DNA of 64,000 bases from an uncultured Saprospiraceae bacterium (GTDB lineage: Bacteria > Bacteroidota > Bacteroidia > Chitinophagales > Saprospiraceae): contig CALEYL010000018.1 in the NCBI GenBank assembly GCA_937926205.1, positions 97,880-161,879 of the forward strand, in the 5' to 3' direction. The position numbers and the translations under genes were made by a program. Shown here piece by piece: positions 26,436-34,689 of the stretch (position 1 is the first letter of the stretch; every line of letters starts with the position of its first letter). The notes below the pieces were generated by a model. The model was not told where the DNA came from. It worked only from the letters and a program-made list of their open reading frames with translations, and did not search any database.

Positions 26436-27917
26436 TCAATCTTCATCTTCATCGAATAAATCCTCGTCGCCGAGCATATTGGCCAAAACATCCCGAAAGG
26501 AAAAACTGGATTCCAGGGTTTCTTTACTCAGGATATTGTAGGTAGCAAGGCCGTGGAGCACCAATTCCATATAGGTATAAACTTCCGGCCCCTGAATTTT
26601 GAGCGTTTGTTCAACCAATTTCCGCAAACCGGCTACTTTGTCGAGTGCTGCATGGAAATCGGCGTCGCTGCAATCATTCATCAGGTCGATTGTATTGCCG
26701 CCGGCAAACCATGCGCGCGTAGCGCCGTAGGGATCGCGGTCCTGGCCTTTTTTCAAACGGTCAGGATTGGAAAAGTGATCCAGAAATATGGCTTTAATGG
26801 CCTGGTTGAGCAAGGTCATCGCTACAGCGTAGGGGCCTTCCTGTTCGCCCTCATAGACCAACTCTATTTTTCCTGTAATGGCCGGGACGATGCCCCAAAA
26901 GTCGGTGATGCGGGCAGTTGTATTGGGTTCGCCATTGATAAGCATACGCCTTTCTGCCGTGCTGATCAGATTTTCATAGGCAGAAATGCTCAATCTGGCT
27001 GAAACCCCGCTTTTATCGTCTACCAGTTCGCTGTCGCGTGCCTCAAAAGCAATCTTTTCCAGTAAGATGTGCAGCAAATCAGGCAACGCGACCTTCTCTT
27101 TCTGCGCGTCAGCTATCTGCGCTTCCTGGCTGGTAATGCGCCGGGCAATATCAATGGTTTTAGGATAGTGTGTAAGAATCTGACTTTCAATCCGGTCTTT
27201 CAGCGGAGTAATGATGCTGCCCCTGTTGGTGTAATCCTCGGGGTTGGCTGTAAAAAGGAACTCAATTTCCAATGGCAGCCGAAGCTTGAACCCCCGAATC
27301 TGCAAATCGCCTTCTTCCAGAATGTTAAACAGAGACACCTGGATTCGCGCCTGAAGGTCAGGCAATTCATTGATGACAAAAATGCAACGATGGGCTCTGG
27401 GAACCAGGCCAAAGTGGATGACGCGTTCGTCGGAATACGGGAGTTTAAGTGTTGCTGCTTTGATTGGATCAACATCTCCGATAAGGTCCGCTACACTTAC
27501 GTCTGGTGTGGCGAGTTTTTCAACATATCGGGCGCTGCGGTGCATCCATTCAACAGGCGTTGCGTCTCCTTTTTCAGCAATCAGATCTTTGGCAAACCGC
27601 GAAAGCGGAACCAGCGGGTCGTCATTTAACTCACTACCGGCCACTACAGGCACGTATTCGTCTAGCAGATTGATGAGCAGGCGCGCAATCCGGGTTTTTG
27701 CCTGGCCACGCAGGCCCAGCAGCAAAATGTTGTGACGCGACAGTACAGCCCGTTCTATGTCTGGCAACACAGTGTCTTCAAAACCGATGATGCCATCAAA
27801 AACTTTCTCTTTCGCCTGAAGTTTCCGGATCAGGTTGGCTCTCAATTCTTCTTTAATGGAGCGCGGTTGGTATCCACTTGCTTTCAATTCGCCAAGCGTT
27901 ACGGCCCGATTTGTCAT
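26436..27917 (-). CDS. MoxR/ChlI-like AAA+ ATPase (magnesium-chelatase family)
   Basis: 493 residues. Walker A is modified to GLRGQAKTR near 82; VIHFGLVPRAHRCIFVINELPDLQARIQVSLFNILEEGDLQIRGF carries Walker B (with NE in place of DE) and the helix-2 insert of the chelatase/MoxR clade; FTANPEDYTNRGSIITPLKDRIESQI is sensor 1 plus arginine finger. Very acidic C-terminus (EDLFDEDED). Related proteins load metals or remodel complexes with a VWA-domain partner; none is adjacent. Annotation pipelines sometimes call this family sigma-54-interacting, but the GAFTGA loop needed for that is absent. Confidence 0.8.
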   Translation of the reverse strand: MTNRAVTLGELKASGYQPRSIKEELRANLIRKLQAKEKVFDGIIGFEDTVLPDIERAVLSRHNILLLGLRGQAKTRIARLLINLLDEYVPVVAGSELNDDPLVPLSRFAKDLIAEKGDATPVEWMHRSARYVEKLATPDVSVADLIGDVDPIKAATLKLPYSDERVIHFGLVPRAHRCIFVINELPDLQARIQVSLFNILEEGDLQIRGFKLRLPLEIEFLFTANPEDYTNRGSIITPLKDRIESQILTHYPKTIDIARRITSQEAQIADAQKEKVALPDLLHILLEKIAFEARDSELVDDKSGVSARLSISAYENLISTAERRMLINGEPNTTARITDFWGIVPAITGKIELVYEGEQEGPYAVAMTLLNQAIKAIFLDHFSNPDRLKKGQDRDPYGATRAWFAGGNTIDLMNDCSDADFHAALDKVAGLRKLVEQTLKIQGPEVYTYMELVLHGLATYNILSKETLESSFSFRDVLANMLGDEDLFDEDED

Positions 27918-27950
27918 ATTGCTGATAGGTTGGATGATTGAAATAAAGAT

Positions 27951-27968
27951 TTTTTAAACGTTTAAAAA
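27951..27968. promoter_or_regulatory. 18-bp perfect palindrome in a divergent promoter region
   Basis: TTTTTAAACGTTTAAAAA is fully self-complementary and centred between 27959 and 27960, 34 bases from the AAA ATPase start and 118 from the lipoprotein start. Its position and symmetry suit an operator for a dimeric regulator. Confidence 0.4.
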
Positions 27969-28043
27969 GGTGGATAGTTTTTGAAATCGAAGTTACAATC
28001 CGGTTTTTTCTATCCGGCATCTTTTTCTTTGACTGAATTGGCT

Positions 28044-28051
28044 TACTTTTG
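28044..28051 (+). promoter_or_regulatory. Candidate -7 box (TACTTTTG) for the Met-rich lipoprotein
   Basis: Fits TAnnTTTG, 34 bases before the start codon; the -33 position holds only a T-run. Confidence 0.38.
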
Positions 28052-28085
28052 GGTTCAATTTATCTATAAACTTAAATATCCGAAC

Positions 28086-28847
28086 ATGAAAAAATGGATG
28101 TTCCTGTTAGTATTCACTTGTTCACTATTTCTCACGAGCTGTATCAATATTCTGGAAGAGGTGTTCCTTAACCGGGATGGTTCCGGGAAATACTCCCTGA
28201 CCATGGATATGAGTGAAATGATGAGCAACCCGATGATGATGGGCGCTTTGAAAGAAGCTGCTGAAGACGCACCGGAAGGAACGATGCCCGAAAAACTGGA
28301 AAAAGACACCGTCATGTACTTTACGTCCATGGCCAAGCCAGGCCAGTTGACGGCTGAAGAAGCCCGCCTGCTGAAAGACGTGAACATGAAGATGTCGATG
28401 AGCGAATCGAAAGGCAAAATGTTTATTACCATAGACATGCCTTTCAAGCACATTGACCAATTGGCAGAAATCTCTAAAGTCATGCAAAAACTTCAGCCTG
28501 AGGAAGGAGAAGATCAGGGCGCCGGCCCTTTTGGCGGTATGGGTGCTTTTGGCGGCATGACTTCAACGGAGAAGCAGTTTGAACTGAAAAAGAATACTTT
28601 GGTTCGCTTGCCTGCAGCAGCCCAGGCTGGAATGATGAAAGAAATGTTTGGTGAAGAGCAGATGGAAATGGCTAAAATGCTGTTTGGTTCAGCAAAGTAT
28701 GAAACGATCTATCACCTGCCGGGCAAAGTGAAAAAAGCGAAAATTAACGGTGCTGTCGTTGACGGTAATACGGTGACGGTCAGCAATGGCTTCCTGGACA
28801 TCATCGAAGGCAAGGCCAAATTTGAAGGTGAGATTAAATACAAGTAG
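28086..28847 (+). CDS. Methionine-rich lipoprotein, function unknown
   Basis: 253 residues from ATG 28086; the upstream extension to 27981 crosses the -7 box. Signal with lipobox FLTSC, so a lipoprotein. About 26 of 253 residues are methionine, in clusters such as MDMSEMMSNPMMMG, MKMSMS, MMKEM and MEMAKM. A glycine-rich linker (GPFGGMGAFGG) splits it near 155. The first part starts LNRDGSGKYSLTMDMS, which resembles lipoproteins that begin with a single beta-domain reading out the same LEEVFLNRDGSG motif. I do not recognise a function. A small gene follows after 2 bases. Confidence 0.75.
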   Translation: MKKWMFLLVFTCSLFLTSCINILEEVFLNRDGSGKYSLTMDMSEMMSNPMMMGALKEAAEDAPEGTMPEKLEKDTVMYFTSMAKPGQLTAEEARLLKDVNMKMSMSESKGKMFITIDMPFKHIDQLAEISKVMQKLQPEEGEDQGAGPFGGMGAFGGMTSTEKQFELKKNTLVRLPAAAQAGMMKEMFGEEQMEMAKMLFGSAKYETIYHLPGKVKKAKINGAVVDGNTVTVSNGFLDIIEGKAKFEGEIKYK

Positions 28848-28849
28848 TC

Positions 28850-29275
28850 ATGATTGATAAACTCATGCGTTCTTTACAGGAAGCGGGCGATATGCTGCGC
28901 GACCAGGCATCTTCTTTCAAAGAAGGCGCTAAAGACAAAGGGTATCAGATCATTGAGGACTGGCTGCAGATTTTCCCCAAGCTGGAAATCTATGGTCTTG
29001 AAATCACCAGTTTTGCTTTGAGTGTGGCCATCAGCCCTGCTCTGGAAGTAGAATTACGTGGGAAAAATGCCAATTTTACACAGGAACGTTTACAGCAGAT
29101 TCTGGATGAAAACAAAGGCAGCACGGCAATCTCTTCCGTTTTTAGCACCATCAAAACGACGTATTCTTTCCATCGCAAAACGTATGCCAGCCTGCGCGAT
29201 CCTTTGATCGTGAAAATACGCATACGGATTTCTCCGGAAATCAAAGTAATTATTGGAATGCCTGCGATGGACTAA
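28850..29275 (+). CDS. Small conserved-looking protein, function unknown
   Basis: 141 residues, no signal peptide or membrane helix. An amphipathic helical start (MIDKLMRSLQEAGDMLRDQASSFKEGAKDKGYQIIEDWLQIFPKLE) is followed by a beta-rich part with ITSFALSVAISPALEVELRG and a strand-rich end VKIRIRISPEIKVIIGMPAMD. Starts 2 bases after the Met-rich lipoprotein stop, so the two are coupled and may act together. No homologous family name comes to mind. Confidence 0.7.
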   Translation: MIDKLMRSLQEAGDMLRDQASSFKEGAKDKGYQIIEDWLQIFPKLEIYGLEITSFALSVAISPALEVELRGKNANFTQERLQQILDENKGSTAISSVFSTIKTTYSFHRKTYASLRDPLIVKIRIRISPEIKVIIGMPAMD

Positions 29276-29292
29276 TCTTATGCGGATAATTT

Positions 29293-29335
29293 GCAGTGGA
29301 AGCAGAGGCGTTGTGTATACGCTTCCTTCCGCTGC
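29293..29335. terminator. Hairpin between convergent genes
   Basis: GCAGTGGAAG (29293-29302) pairs with CTTCCGCTGC (29326-29335) with one G-T wobble. It sits between the stop codons of the small unknown gene and dapB and could stop transcripts from both sides. Confidence 0.5.
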
Positions 29336-29338
29336 AAC

Positions 29339-30058
29339 TTACTCAATGCCCAGTACGTCCTTCATTTCGAAAACACCTGCTTTCCCGATCAGCCAGTTGG
29401 CTGCAACCAATGCGCCCTGTGCGAAACCTTCTCTTGTATGCGCTTCGTGGCGAATGCTGATCGTATCTATTGCACTGTGATAACGGATTTCATGCGTTCC
29501 GGGCACCTCGCCGGTTCTTTCTGAAAATACCGCTAATTCTTCAGGCGATGCAGCCTTTTGCCTGACCCATTTCTTTTTTTCGGTGTGAAAGGCCAGTAAA
29601 TCTTCTGCGAGGGTAATCGCAGTGCCGCTGGGAGCGTCTAACTTGTGGATGTGGTGAATTTCCAGCAATTCCGGTTCATACTGAGGATAAGCACTCATTA
29701 TGCCGGCGAGATGCCGGTTCAGGGCAAAAAACAAATTGACCCCGATGCTGAAATTAGACGCGTACAGGAATGCCCCTTTTTTGTCGTTGCACATTGCTTT
29801 TACCCGATCCAGATTTTCCAGCCAGCCTGTTGTGCCGGACACGACAGGGATGCCGGCTTCCAGACAAATACAGATGTTGTCGAATGCGCTTTCGGGAAGG
29901 GAAAACTCAATGGCCACATCAACCTGGTTGAGGTTTTCTGCGTTGAGATCGCTTTTGTTATTCCTGCCAATGATCAGCGAAATTTTATGACCGGCTGCCA
30001 GCGCCAGGCGCTCAATGGTTTTACCCATTTTCCCGTAGCCAATGAGTGCGATGTTCAT
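29339..30058 (-). CDS. dapB: 4-hydroxy-tetrahydrodipicolinate reductase
   Basis: 239 residues, usual for the short Bacteroidota form. NAD(P)-binding GYGKMGKTIE at 7-16, VVSGTTGWLE near 95, ASNFSIGVNLFF near 120, and the active-site block EIHHIHKLDAPSGTA near 145-160 with the catalytic histidine and lysine. Reduces the dihydrodipicolinate precursor in the diaminopimelate/lysine pathway, cytoplasmic. Not clustered with other dap genes here; mutS lies 189 bases upstream with a repeat-filled gap between. Confidence 0.93.
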   Translation of the reverse strand: MNIALIGYGKMGKTIERLALAAGHKISLIIGRNNKSDLNAENLNQVDVAIEFSLPESAFDNICICLEAGIPVVSGTTGWLENLDRVKAMCNDKKGAFLYASNFSIGVNLFFALNRHLAGIMSAYPQYEPELLEIHHIHKLDAPSGTAITLAEDLLAFHTEKKKWVRQKAASPEELAVFSERTGEVPGTHEIRYHSAIDTISIRHEAHTREGFAQGALVAANWLIGKAGVFEMKDVLGIE

Positions 30059-30060
30059 TT

Positions 30061-30116
30061 TTGAAAATTTGATTTGTTGATTTGTGGCGTATTTGAGGAT
30101 CTGAATATTTGAGGAT
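30061..30116. repeat. Short direct repeats in the dapB-mutS gap
   Basis: ATTTGAGGAT occurs at 30091-30100 and 30107-30116, next to TTGAAAATTTGATTTGTTG-type words. The rest of the 189-bp gap is pyrimidine-rich with no gene. Confidence 0.45.
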
Positions 30117-30247
30117 TCGGAGCAGCCCTGCCCTACCTACTGCCCACTTCTCCCGTCTGTCTCAACACGCCCATTGCTCTTTTCTCTGCCCATCCAATGC
30201 ACGCTCGAAACTGCCAACTGCGAACTGAAAATCTGCATACTTAAAGA

Positions 30248-32908
30248 TCAGTCTTCTACCATTTTTTTGAGCTCGCTCAGGCGCATCATGCACTCAATTG
30301 GCGTCATGCCATTGAGGTCAAGCGCCTGCAGTGCGGCGCGCAGCTTGCCAACAGAAGGGTCTGCAGTTTCAAAAATACTGAGTTGAATGGCCGGATCAAC
30401 AGAAATGGCGTGTGTGTTTGCTTTCTTTACTTTAGGTTTTTGAACCTGCTCTTCTCCGCCTTCAATGTGCTTGAGTTCCAACTGCTCCATAATCTGCCCC
30501 GCCCGGTCTACTATGGGTTTGGGCATGCCCGCCAAACGTGCAACGTGGATGCCAAAACTGTGCTGGCTGCCACCCGGGATGAGTTTGCGCAGAAAAACCA
30601 CTTTTTGCCCGACTTCTTTTACAGAGACGTTGTAGTTTTTGATGCGCGACAATTTGCCTTCAAGTTCGCTCAGTTCATGGTAATGTGTGGCAAACAGGGT
30701 TTTGGGCCGGGCAAAACCATTGTTGTGCAGGTATTCTGCAATGGCCCAGGCTATGGAAATGCCGTCGTAAGTGCTGGTACCCCGACCAATTTCATCCAGC
30801 AGAATCAGGCTCCGGTCAGATACGTTGTTCATGATGCTGGAGGTTTCGTTCATTTCCACCATAAAAGTGGATTCCCCTGAGGAAATGTTGTCAGAAGCGC
30901 CAACCCTGGTGAAAACTTTGTCTATCAGACCAATACGGGCGCTGTCAGCGGGAACAAAACTTCCCATCTGAGCCATCAGACAAATCAGGGCAGTTTGGCG
31001 CAGCAGGGCAGATTTCCCGGCCATGTTGGGACCGGTAATCATCATGATTTGTTGCTCCTCGTTGTCGAGATAAACATCATTGGGAACGTATTCGGCGCCC
31101 GGTTCCAGTTGCTGCTCTATGACCGGATGGCGCCCTGCTTTGATGTCAATTGCCAGCGAATCGTCAATTAATGGACGGCAGTAGCGGTTTTTTTGTGCGA
31201 TGCTGGAGAATGCAATCAGGCAATCCAACTGAGCCACCAGTGCGGCGTTGTGTTGCACCGGCTGGATAAAATCGTTGAGAGAGAGCACCAATTGCTCAAA
31301 AAGATGGATTTCAAGGTCTAATATTCTTTCTTCGGCGCCCAGGATTTTTGCTTCGAGGGTTTTGAGTTCTTCGGTAATGAAGCGTTCTCCATTGGCCAGC
31401 GTTTGTTTCCGGATCCACTCAGGCGGCGTCTGGTCTTTGTATTTATTGGTCACTTCGAGGTAGTAGCCAAAAACGCTGTTGAACCCGATTTTTAAACTGG
31501 AAATCCCGGTTCTTGTGATTTCAGCCTGCTGAATTTCAAGCAACAATTCTTTGCTGTTGTTGATCACGTGTCGCAGTTCATCCAGCTCGGGTGAATGCCC
31601 GGTAGCAATGACATTTCCCTTGGAAACGTTGTTCGGAGGATCTTCGACCAGTTGCCGCTCAATGTCTTGTTGTAGAAGTTGGCAGGGGTTCAGGCCTTCT
31701 GCTATTTTTTGGAGGTAAGGGTTGTTGCTTGCGGCGAGTTGTTCCTTTATTGGTCCAATAGCCGCCAGCGCCCGCTTCAGCTGTAAGACTTCCCTGGGGT
31801 TTACCTTGCCAAGCGGGACTTTGGAAATCAGGCGTTCGAGGTCGCCAATTTGACGGATCTGATGTTGAAGGTCTGAACGCAGGCTTTCTTCTTTCAAAAA
31901 ATACCCCACCATATCCAGCCTTGCATCGATGGCTTGCTGTGATTTAAGTGGCAATACCACCCATTTTTTCAACAGGCGTGCGCCCATCGGCGAGATGGTA
32001 TGGTCGAGAATCTGCAACAAGGGGACGCCCGTTTCGTGCGGAGATCGAATCAATTCCAGGTTTCGGATGGTAAAGCGGTCCAACCAGACATATTTTTCCG
32101 GTTGAATCCGGCTGAGCGCATTGATGTGGCGGAGGTTGTTGTTTTCAGTAGTGGCCAGATAGTGTAAAATGGAACCTGCTGCGATTTGCGCCAGCTCAAG
32201 TTCTTCAACGCCAAATCCTTTTAAGCCCTGCACTTCGAAATGGGTCAGCAGCTTTTCACGGGTATAATCCAGTGTATAGACCCAGTCGTCCATGGCAAAC
32301 GTATAATGACGGTCGCCAAATCGTTTTTCAAACTCTTTTTTTGCACTTTTTGAAAAAAGCACCTCCGAGGGGTTGAAACTTTGAAGGAGTTTATCCGCAT
32401 AGGCAAAATCGCCTTCACATACCAGAAATTCTCCGGTAGATATATCCAAAAATGCCAAACCCAGCATGCCATTTTTGCCAAAATAGATGGAAGCGAGGTA
32501 ATTGTTGGTTTTATAATCGAGCAGCTTGTCGTCAATGGCCACACCGGGCGTTACAACTTCTGTTACACCGCGATCAACAATTTTTTTTAGGGGGCTGGGT
32601 TTTTCTAATTGCTCACAAATAGCTACGCGATAACCGGCCCGAACCAGTCGTGGCAAGTACATATCGACGGAATGAAACGGAAAACCCGCCAATTCAACAT
32701 CGCTGCCGCCATTGTTGCGTTTGGTGAGCACAATACCCAGCGCTTTTGAAGCGGCGATGGCATCTTCACCGAAAGTTTCATAAAAATCACCTACGCGAAA
32801 CAACAGTATGGCGTCGGGGTATTTGGTTTTTACCTTCGCATACTGCTGCATCAGCGGCGTTGTTTTTCCGTTCTCGTCAGCCTTTTCGCTTAATTTTTGT
32901 TTTGCCAA
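30248..32908 (-). CDS. mutS: DNA mismatch repair protein MutS
   Basis: 886 residues, full length. The mismatch-reading GDFYETFGEDA near 42-52 contains the Phe-x-Glu pair; connector, lever and clamp domains follow; the ATPase has Walker A TGPNMAGKSA near 630, the ST-motif region GESTFMVEMNET, Walker B LILLDEIGRGTST and ATHYHEL. The start codon is TTG (at 32908); no in-frame ATG exists before the conserved N-terminus. Divergent from the ferredoxin gene with a shared promoter region. Confidence 0.95.
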   Translation of the reverse strand: MAKQKLSEKADENGKTTPLMQQYAKVKTKYPDAILLFRVGDFYETFGEDAIAASKALGIVLTKRNNGGSDVELAGFPFHSVDMYLPRLVRAGYRVAICEQLEKPSPLKKIVDRGVTEVVTPGVAIDDKLLDYKTNNYLASIYFGKNGMLGLAFLDISTGEFLVCEGDFAYADKLLQSFNPSEVLFSKSAKKEFEKRFGDRHYTFAMDDWVYTLDYTREKLLTHFEVQGLKGFGVEELELAQIAAGSILHYLATTENNNLRHINALSRIQPEKYVWLDRFTIRNLELIRSPHETGVPLLQILDHTISPMGARLLKKWVVLPLKSQQAIDARLDMVGYFLKEESLRSDLQHQIRQIGDLERLISKVPLGKVNPREVLQLKRALAAIGPIKEQLAASNNPYLQKIAEGLNPCQLLQQDIERQLVEDPPNNVSKGNVIATGHSPELDELRHVINNSKELLLEIQQAEITRTGISSLKIGFNSVFGYYLEVTNKYKDQTPPEWIRKQTLANGERFITEELKTLEAKILGAEERILDLEIHLFEQLVLSLNDFIQPVQHNAALVAQLDCLIAFSSIAQKNRYCRPLIDDSLAIDIKAGRHPVIEQQLEPGAEYVPNDVYLDNEEQQIMMITGPNMAGKSALLRQTALICLMAQMGSFVPADSARIGLIDKVFTRVGASDNISSGESTFMVEMNETSSIMNNVSDRSLILLDEIGRGTSTYDGISIAWAIAEYLHNNGFARPKTLFATHYHELSELEGKLSRIKNYNVSVKEVGQKVVFLRKLIPGGSQHSFGIHVARLAGMPKPIVDRAGQIMEQLELKHIEGGEEQVQKPKVKKANTHAISVDPAIQLSIFETADPSVGKLRAALQALDLNGMTPIECMMRLSELKKMVED

Positions 32909-32933
32909 GATGCTTATGATTTTTCAAACTGCT

Positions 32934-32962
32934 CAAAGATAAGGAATATCGCTTTATCTTTG
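32934..32962. promoter_or_regulatory. Symmetric divergent -7 boxes for mutS and ferredoxin
   Basis: CAAAGATAA (32934-32942) and TTATCTTTG (32954-32962) form a perfect 9-bp inverted repeat, and each half reads TATCTTTG toward its own gene: minus strand toward mutS (26 bases away), plus strand toward the ferredoxin (54 bases away). The two promoters would overlap. Confidence 0.5.
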
Positions 32963-33016
32963 CGCCCGCAAACCTTTAAGGTTGGCAAGTGTTCAAAGAA
33001 AAAAATAGCAGAAGTT

Positions 33017-33364
33017 ATGGCTATCATGATTACGGATGATTGCATCAATTGCGGCGCCTGCGAACCAGAGTGCCCGAATAATGCCATTTATGAAGGTGGT
33101 GTTGAATGGGCTATTGCGGACGGTTCGGATGTAGAAGGCGTTTATAGGCTTGAGAATGGGAAAGAAGTTGATGTAAATGCCAAGCAATCACCCATTTCAG
33201 ATGATTTTTATTTTATTGTCCCGGATAAATGTACAGAATGCGTTGGTTTCCATGAGGAACCCCAATGCGCAGCTGTTTGTCCGGTAGATTGCTGTTTACC
33301 CGATCCGGAGCGTGTTGAAAGCAAAGAATTGCTGCTGGATCGCAAAGAGCGATTGCATTTGTAA
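33017..33364 (+). CDS. 2[4Fe-4S] ferredoxin, YfhL-like
   Basis: 115 residues from ATG 33017, after the -7 box; the frame extends to 32897 but would include the promoter. Two cluster motifs: CINCGACEPECP near the N-terminus and CTECVGFHEEPQCAAVCPVDCC near 72-93, the second with the longer spacing of the Alvin/YfhL type. A small cytoplasmic electron carrier of low potential; its partner is not visible. Convergent with the anti-sigma gene, 8 bases away. Confidence 0.9.
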   Translation: MAIMITDDCINCGACEPECPNNAIYEGGVEWAIADGSDVEGVYRLENGKEVDVNAKQSPISDDFYFIVPDKCTECVGFHEEPQCAAVCPVDCCLPDPERVESKELLLDRKERLHL

Positions 33365-33372
33365 TCTGCTTC

Positions 33373-34689
33373 TCAAAAATAATACCCCATCGACAACACC
33401 GCATTCCGGTTAAAAATCCGATATCCATTCGACTTATGTGCCTGGTTGAGCAGTCCATAGTTTCCGGAAAGGCCTACATTCCAGTGCCTGGAAATCTGGT
33501 ACCTTATGCCGCCGCTCAATGCAAGATCCCAGGGTTGAAAACTCTCTTGTGCTACTTCCTGGGCATTATTGCTAAAGAACCAGGATTGGGATCGGTTATC
33601 TAAAGTTACGAAATTACCGGTTGAATCAAATGAGTTGCTGAGATCCCTGCTTTCGCGAAATGCACGCATCAGATAAGCTACCTGCACACCACTTTCTGCC
33701 CGCCAGCGTGCATTGAGCTTCCAGGATATACTCAAGGGCATGGCAATATAATGCATCTTTAAGGTGCTGATACCTACCGTATCTGCCTGATCAAAGGAAC
33801 TTGATACGAGCGGAATAGGATTGAATGGGTCTATCTCTACGTCAGTCGAAGCAGATTCACGTAGCAGAACGCGGTCATTCCTGGAAACCGTCTGACGTTG
33901 GAAGTCATAGCGCAGACCACCGCGAACCGACAATTGACCGGATACCGGTATTTCAGCAGCCCAGCCGGCATGGAATCCTGTCAAGCTTGCAGGAAATGAT
34001 GTAATGCCGCCGATTTCAGGGCCGTGGCGCCAGGATGCCGCCTGTTTCGGGACTGGAAGTGGTTGAGCAGACATCTGGGATTCCTTCAGAGGCAAAGCAT
34101 TTGACGTTAGACCGGGTAGAGGTGCGGTCACAGGGGCATTTTTTTCAACAGAAATGAATGCTTCAGGGACAATAACACCTTCATCCTGGTCGGCGATTGT
34201 TGGCTGCACTGAAGAGGAGGGTACATCAGATACGGGATTGCTATGGGGTAATAGCACCTCTGAATATTGTCCTGCGTTTGTCAGATGGATGGCAATATGA
34301 TTGGAAACTCCCTGTTGACTTTTAATAATCTGGCGATTTGTTTTGCTCAGAGCACCCTCTTTTGCAGGCTTTTTTATAGCAGCAGTATTTGAGGATTCTG
34401 TTCCTTCCAAGGCGACAATATCTTGTGTTTCTGCTGTTGAAGCAGATGTCGTAACGGCTTCAGCAGCATTATTACCGGCGATGGAATCACCTTCTTTGGT
34501 CAATATCCACCAAAGACCGGTTACACTCAGTAAAAGGCTGGCAGCAATGCCGGTAGCCTGTAGCCATATCCAGAATACGGGGCGCTTTTTACGCGGTGCA
34601 TTCACAGGCATTTCCACGTCCAAAATCTGGCGCATCTTTTCCCACCCTTCACGGGCAAATTGTTCGTTTATTTCTTTGTTATCCAGCAT
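33373..34689 (-). CDS. Putative dual membrane-spanning anti-sigma factor (cytoplasmic domain, inner-membrane helix, outer-membrane barrel)
   Basis: 438 residues in an unusual order: a charged cytoplasmic N-terminus (1-36), one membrane helix (about 39-63), a disordered Ser/Ala/Pro/Glu-rich stretch (about 65-215) and a C-terminal part with outer-membrane beta-barrel strands (GPEIGGITSFPASLTGFHAGW, LSVRGGLRYDFQRQTVS, LSISWKLNARWRAESGVQVAYL, WNVGLSGNYGLLNQ, ending LSMGYYF). Its start overlaps the end of the ECF sigma gene by 11 bases, the classic anti-sigma position. The layout matches the Dma proteins reported in Bacteroides thetaiotaomicron, which span both membranes. The role is inference from layout and position. 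Confidence 0.75.
   Translation of the reverse strand: MLDNKEINEQFAREGWEKMRQILDVEMPVNAPRKKRPVFWIWLQATGIAASLLLSVTGLWWILTKEGDSIAGNNAAEAVTTSASTAETQDIVALEGTESSNTAAIKKPAKEGALSKTNRQIIKSQQGVSNHIAIHLTNAGQYSEVLLPHSNPVSDVPSSSVQPTIADQDEGVIVPEAFISVEKNAPVTAPLPGLTSNALPLKESQMSAQPLPVPKQAASWRHGPEIGGITSFPASLTGFHAGWAAEIPVSGQLSVRGGLRYDFQRQTVSRNDRVLLRESASTDVEIDPFNPIPLVSSSFDQADTVGISTLKMHYIAMPLSISWKLNARWRAESGVQVAYLMRAFRESRDLSNSFDSTGNFVTLDNRSQSWFFSNNAQEVAQESFQPWDLALSGGIRYQISRHWNVGLSGNYGLLNQAHKSNGYRIFNRNAVLSMGYYF

Noticed and set aside
25910..26545. 211-residue open frame antisense to the Sua5/YciO and AAA genes
   Set aside because: It spans two well-supported genes on the other strand and shows no domain.
26436..27917. 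Sigma-54 activator as the identity of the AAA ATPase
   Set aside because: The GAFTGA loop and a helix-turn-helix domain are absent; helix-2 insert fits MoxR/ChlI.
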